A stretch of 11,925 nt of DNA from Mucilaginibacter_A sp964244955 (GTDB lineage: Bacteria > Bacteroidota > Bacteroidia > Sphingobacteriales > Sphingobacteriaceae). Below are positions 11,707-11,925 of the stretch, piece by piece. The stretch is taken from assembly GCA_964244955.1 (NCBI GenBank), contig CAXTKQ010000122.1, positions 1 to 11,925 on the forward strand, in the 5' to 3' direction. A program made the position numbers and the translations under genes. Every line of letters starts with the position of its first letter. The first letter of the stretch is position 1. The notes under the pieces were generated by a model. It searched no databases. It was not told the origin of the DNA and was given only the letters and a program-made list of their open reading frames with translations.

Positions 11707-11925
11707 TTAAGATTGGGCAACCGGCTCTTTGATTGGTTGGCCATCAGGACGGTAATAGGGGCGGATGATTAAACGTGTGCCGCCATTATAACTGATATAA
11801 CTGCCCAGCCAATTGATGAATACGACAACCTTGTTACGGAAACCCATCAGTAAAACCAAATGAACAAACATCCAGGTTAACCAGGCAAAAAAACCTTGGA
11901 ACTTTATTTTCCCTAAATCTACCAC
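11707..11925 (-). CDS. NAD(P)/FAD-dependent oxidoreductase (type II NADH dehydrogenase), C-terminal end; 5' part outside window
   Basis: Only the last 72 or so codons are present; the frame is open at the window edge, so the apparent GTG start is internal. The sequence KFQGFFAWLTWMFVHLVLLMGFRNKVVVFINWLGSYISYNGGTRLIIRP is the membrane-anchoring C-terminus typical of Bacteroidota NDH-2, with amphipathic/hydrophobic helices (about 12-30 and 34-46 of the visible part) and a basic RLIIRP end. The full enzyme (about 420-450 residues) would oxidise NADH and pass electrons to menaquinone without pumping protons. The FAD and NAD-binding folds lie outside the window, so the assignment rests on the C-terminus alone. 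It ends at a strong terminator. Confidence 0.85.
   Translation of the reverse strand: MVDLGKIKFQGFFAWLTWMFVHLVLLMGFRNKVVVFINWLGSYISYNGGTRLIIRPYYRPDGQPIKEPVAQS

Noticed and set aside
1..11925. CRISPR array, tRNA or rRNA, complete insertion sequence
   Set aside because: No regularly spaced direct repeats, no cloverleaf or rRNA-like sequence, and no transposase gene were seen.

Overview
The window looks like chromosome of a Bacteroidota bacterium, most likely family Sphingobacteriaceae (Mucilaginibacter/Pedobacter-like). The basis is gene content (a PorP/SprF type IX secretion protein, DUF4251 and DUF3072 proteins, a DUF7009-like protein between fdhD and a formate-dehydrogenase-like gene, a class II aldolase divergent from accD, a Bacteroidota-type NDH-2 C-terminus). 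Moderate GC, AT-rich intergenic DNA and the lack of strong Shine-Dalgarno sequences agree. The genus is inference.

Layout. 1-473: 3' end of a PorP/SprF outer-membrane protein gene. 474-735: intergenic, with a MITE-like element (510-672) and a perfect 9+1+9 palindrome (709-727) just before the next gene. 736-1370: two ATGA-coupled genes, a small unknown protein and a retropepsin-like aspartic protease. 1501-5207: molybdoenzyme cluster, namely fdhD, a DUF7009-like protein and an FdhF/YdeP-type oxidoreductase with Cys at the Mo-ligand position. 5208-5437: a REPIN-like pair of inverted REP hairpins between convergent genes. 5438-6330 (minus): GNAT acetyltransferase coupled to a low-affinity iron permease family protein. 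6415-7494 (minus): class II fructose-bisphosphate aldolase with a recognisable Bacteroidota promoter and a terminator. 7615-8460: accD, divergent from the aldolase. 8539-9469: DUF3072 protein and a TesA-like SGNH hydrolase. 9556-10891: small unknown proteins, a 50-residue lipoprotein and a secreted protein. 10921-11466 (minus): DUF4251 protein. 11707-11925 (minus): C-terminal end of a type II NADH dehydrogenase.

The main unexplained signal is a dispersed short sequence, ATGCTTCTTTTA, in either orientation. Eight copies are exact (seven intergenic, one inside the DUF7009-like gene), two have G for the first A, one keeps only the last ten bases and one is degenerate. Most lie within about 30 bp of a stop codon, sometimes built into terminator hairpins, and most are followed 5-7 bases later by an AT-rich block ending near AAATTTG/AAAATTG. 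One exact 12-mer is expected about 0.0014 times by chance in a window this size (both strands, equal base frequencies). Its density and layout resemble DNA-uptake sequences of other phyla, or a family-specific 3'-end or nucleoid motif. No function is proven here. No tRNA, rRNA, CRISPR array or intact insertion sequence was seen.
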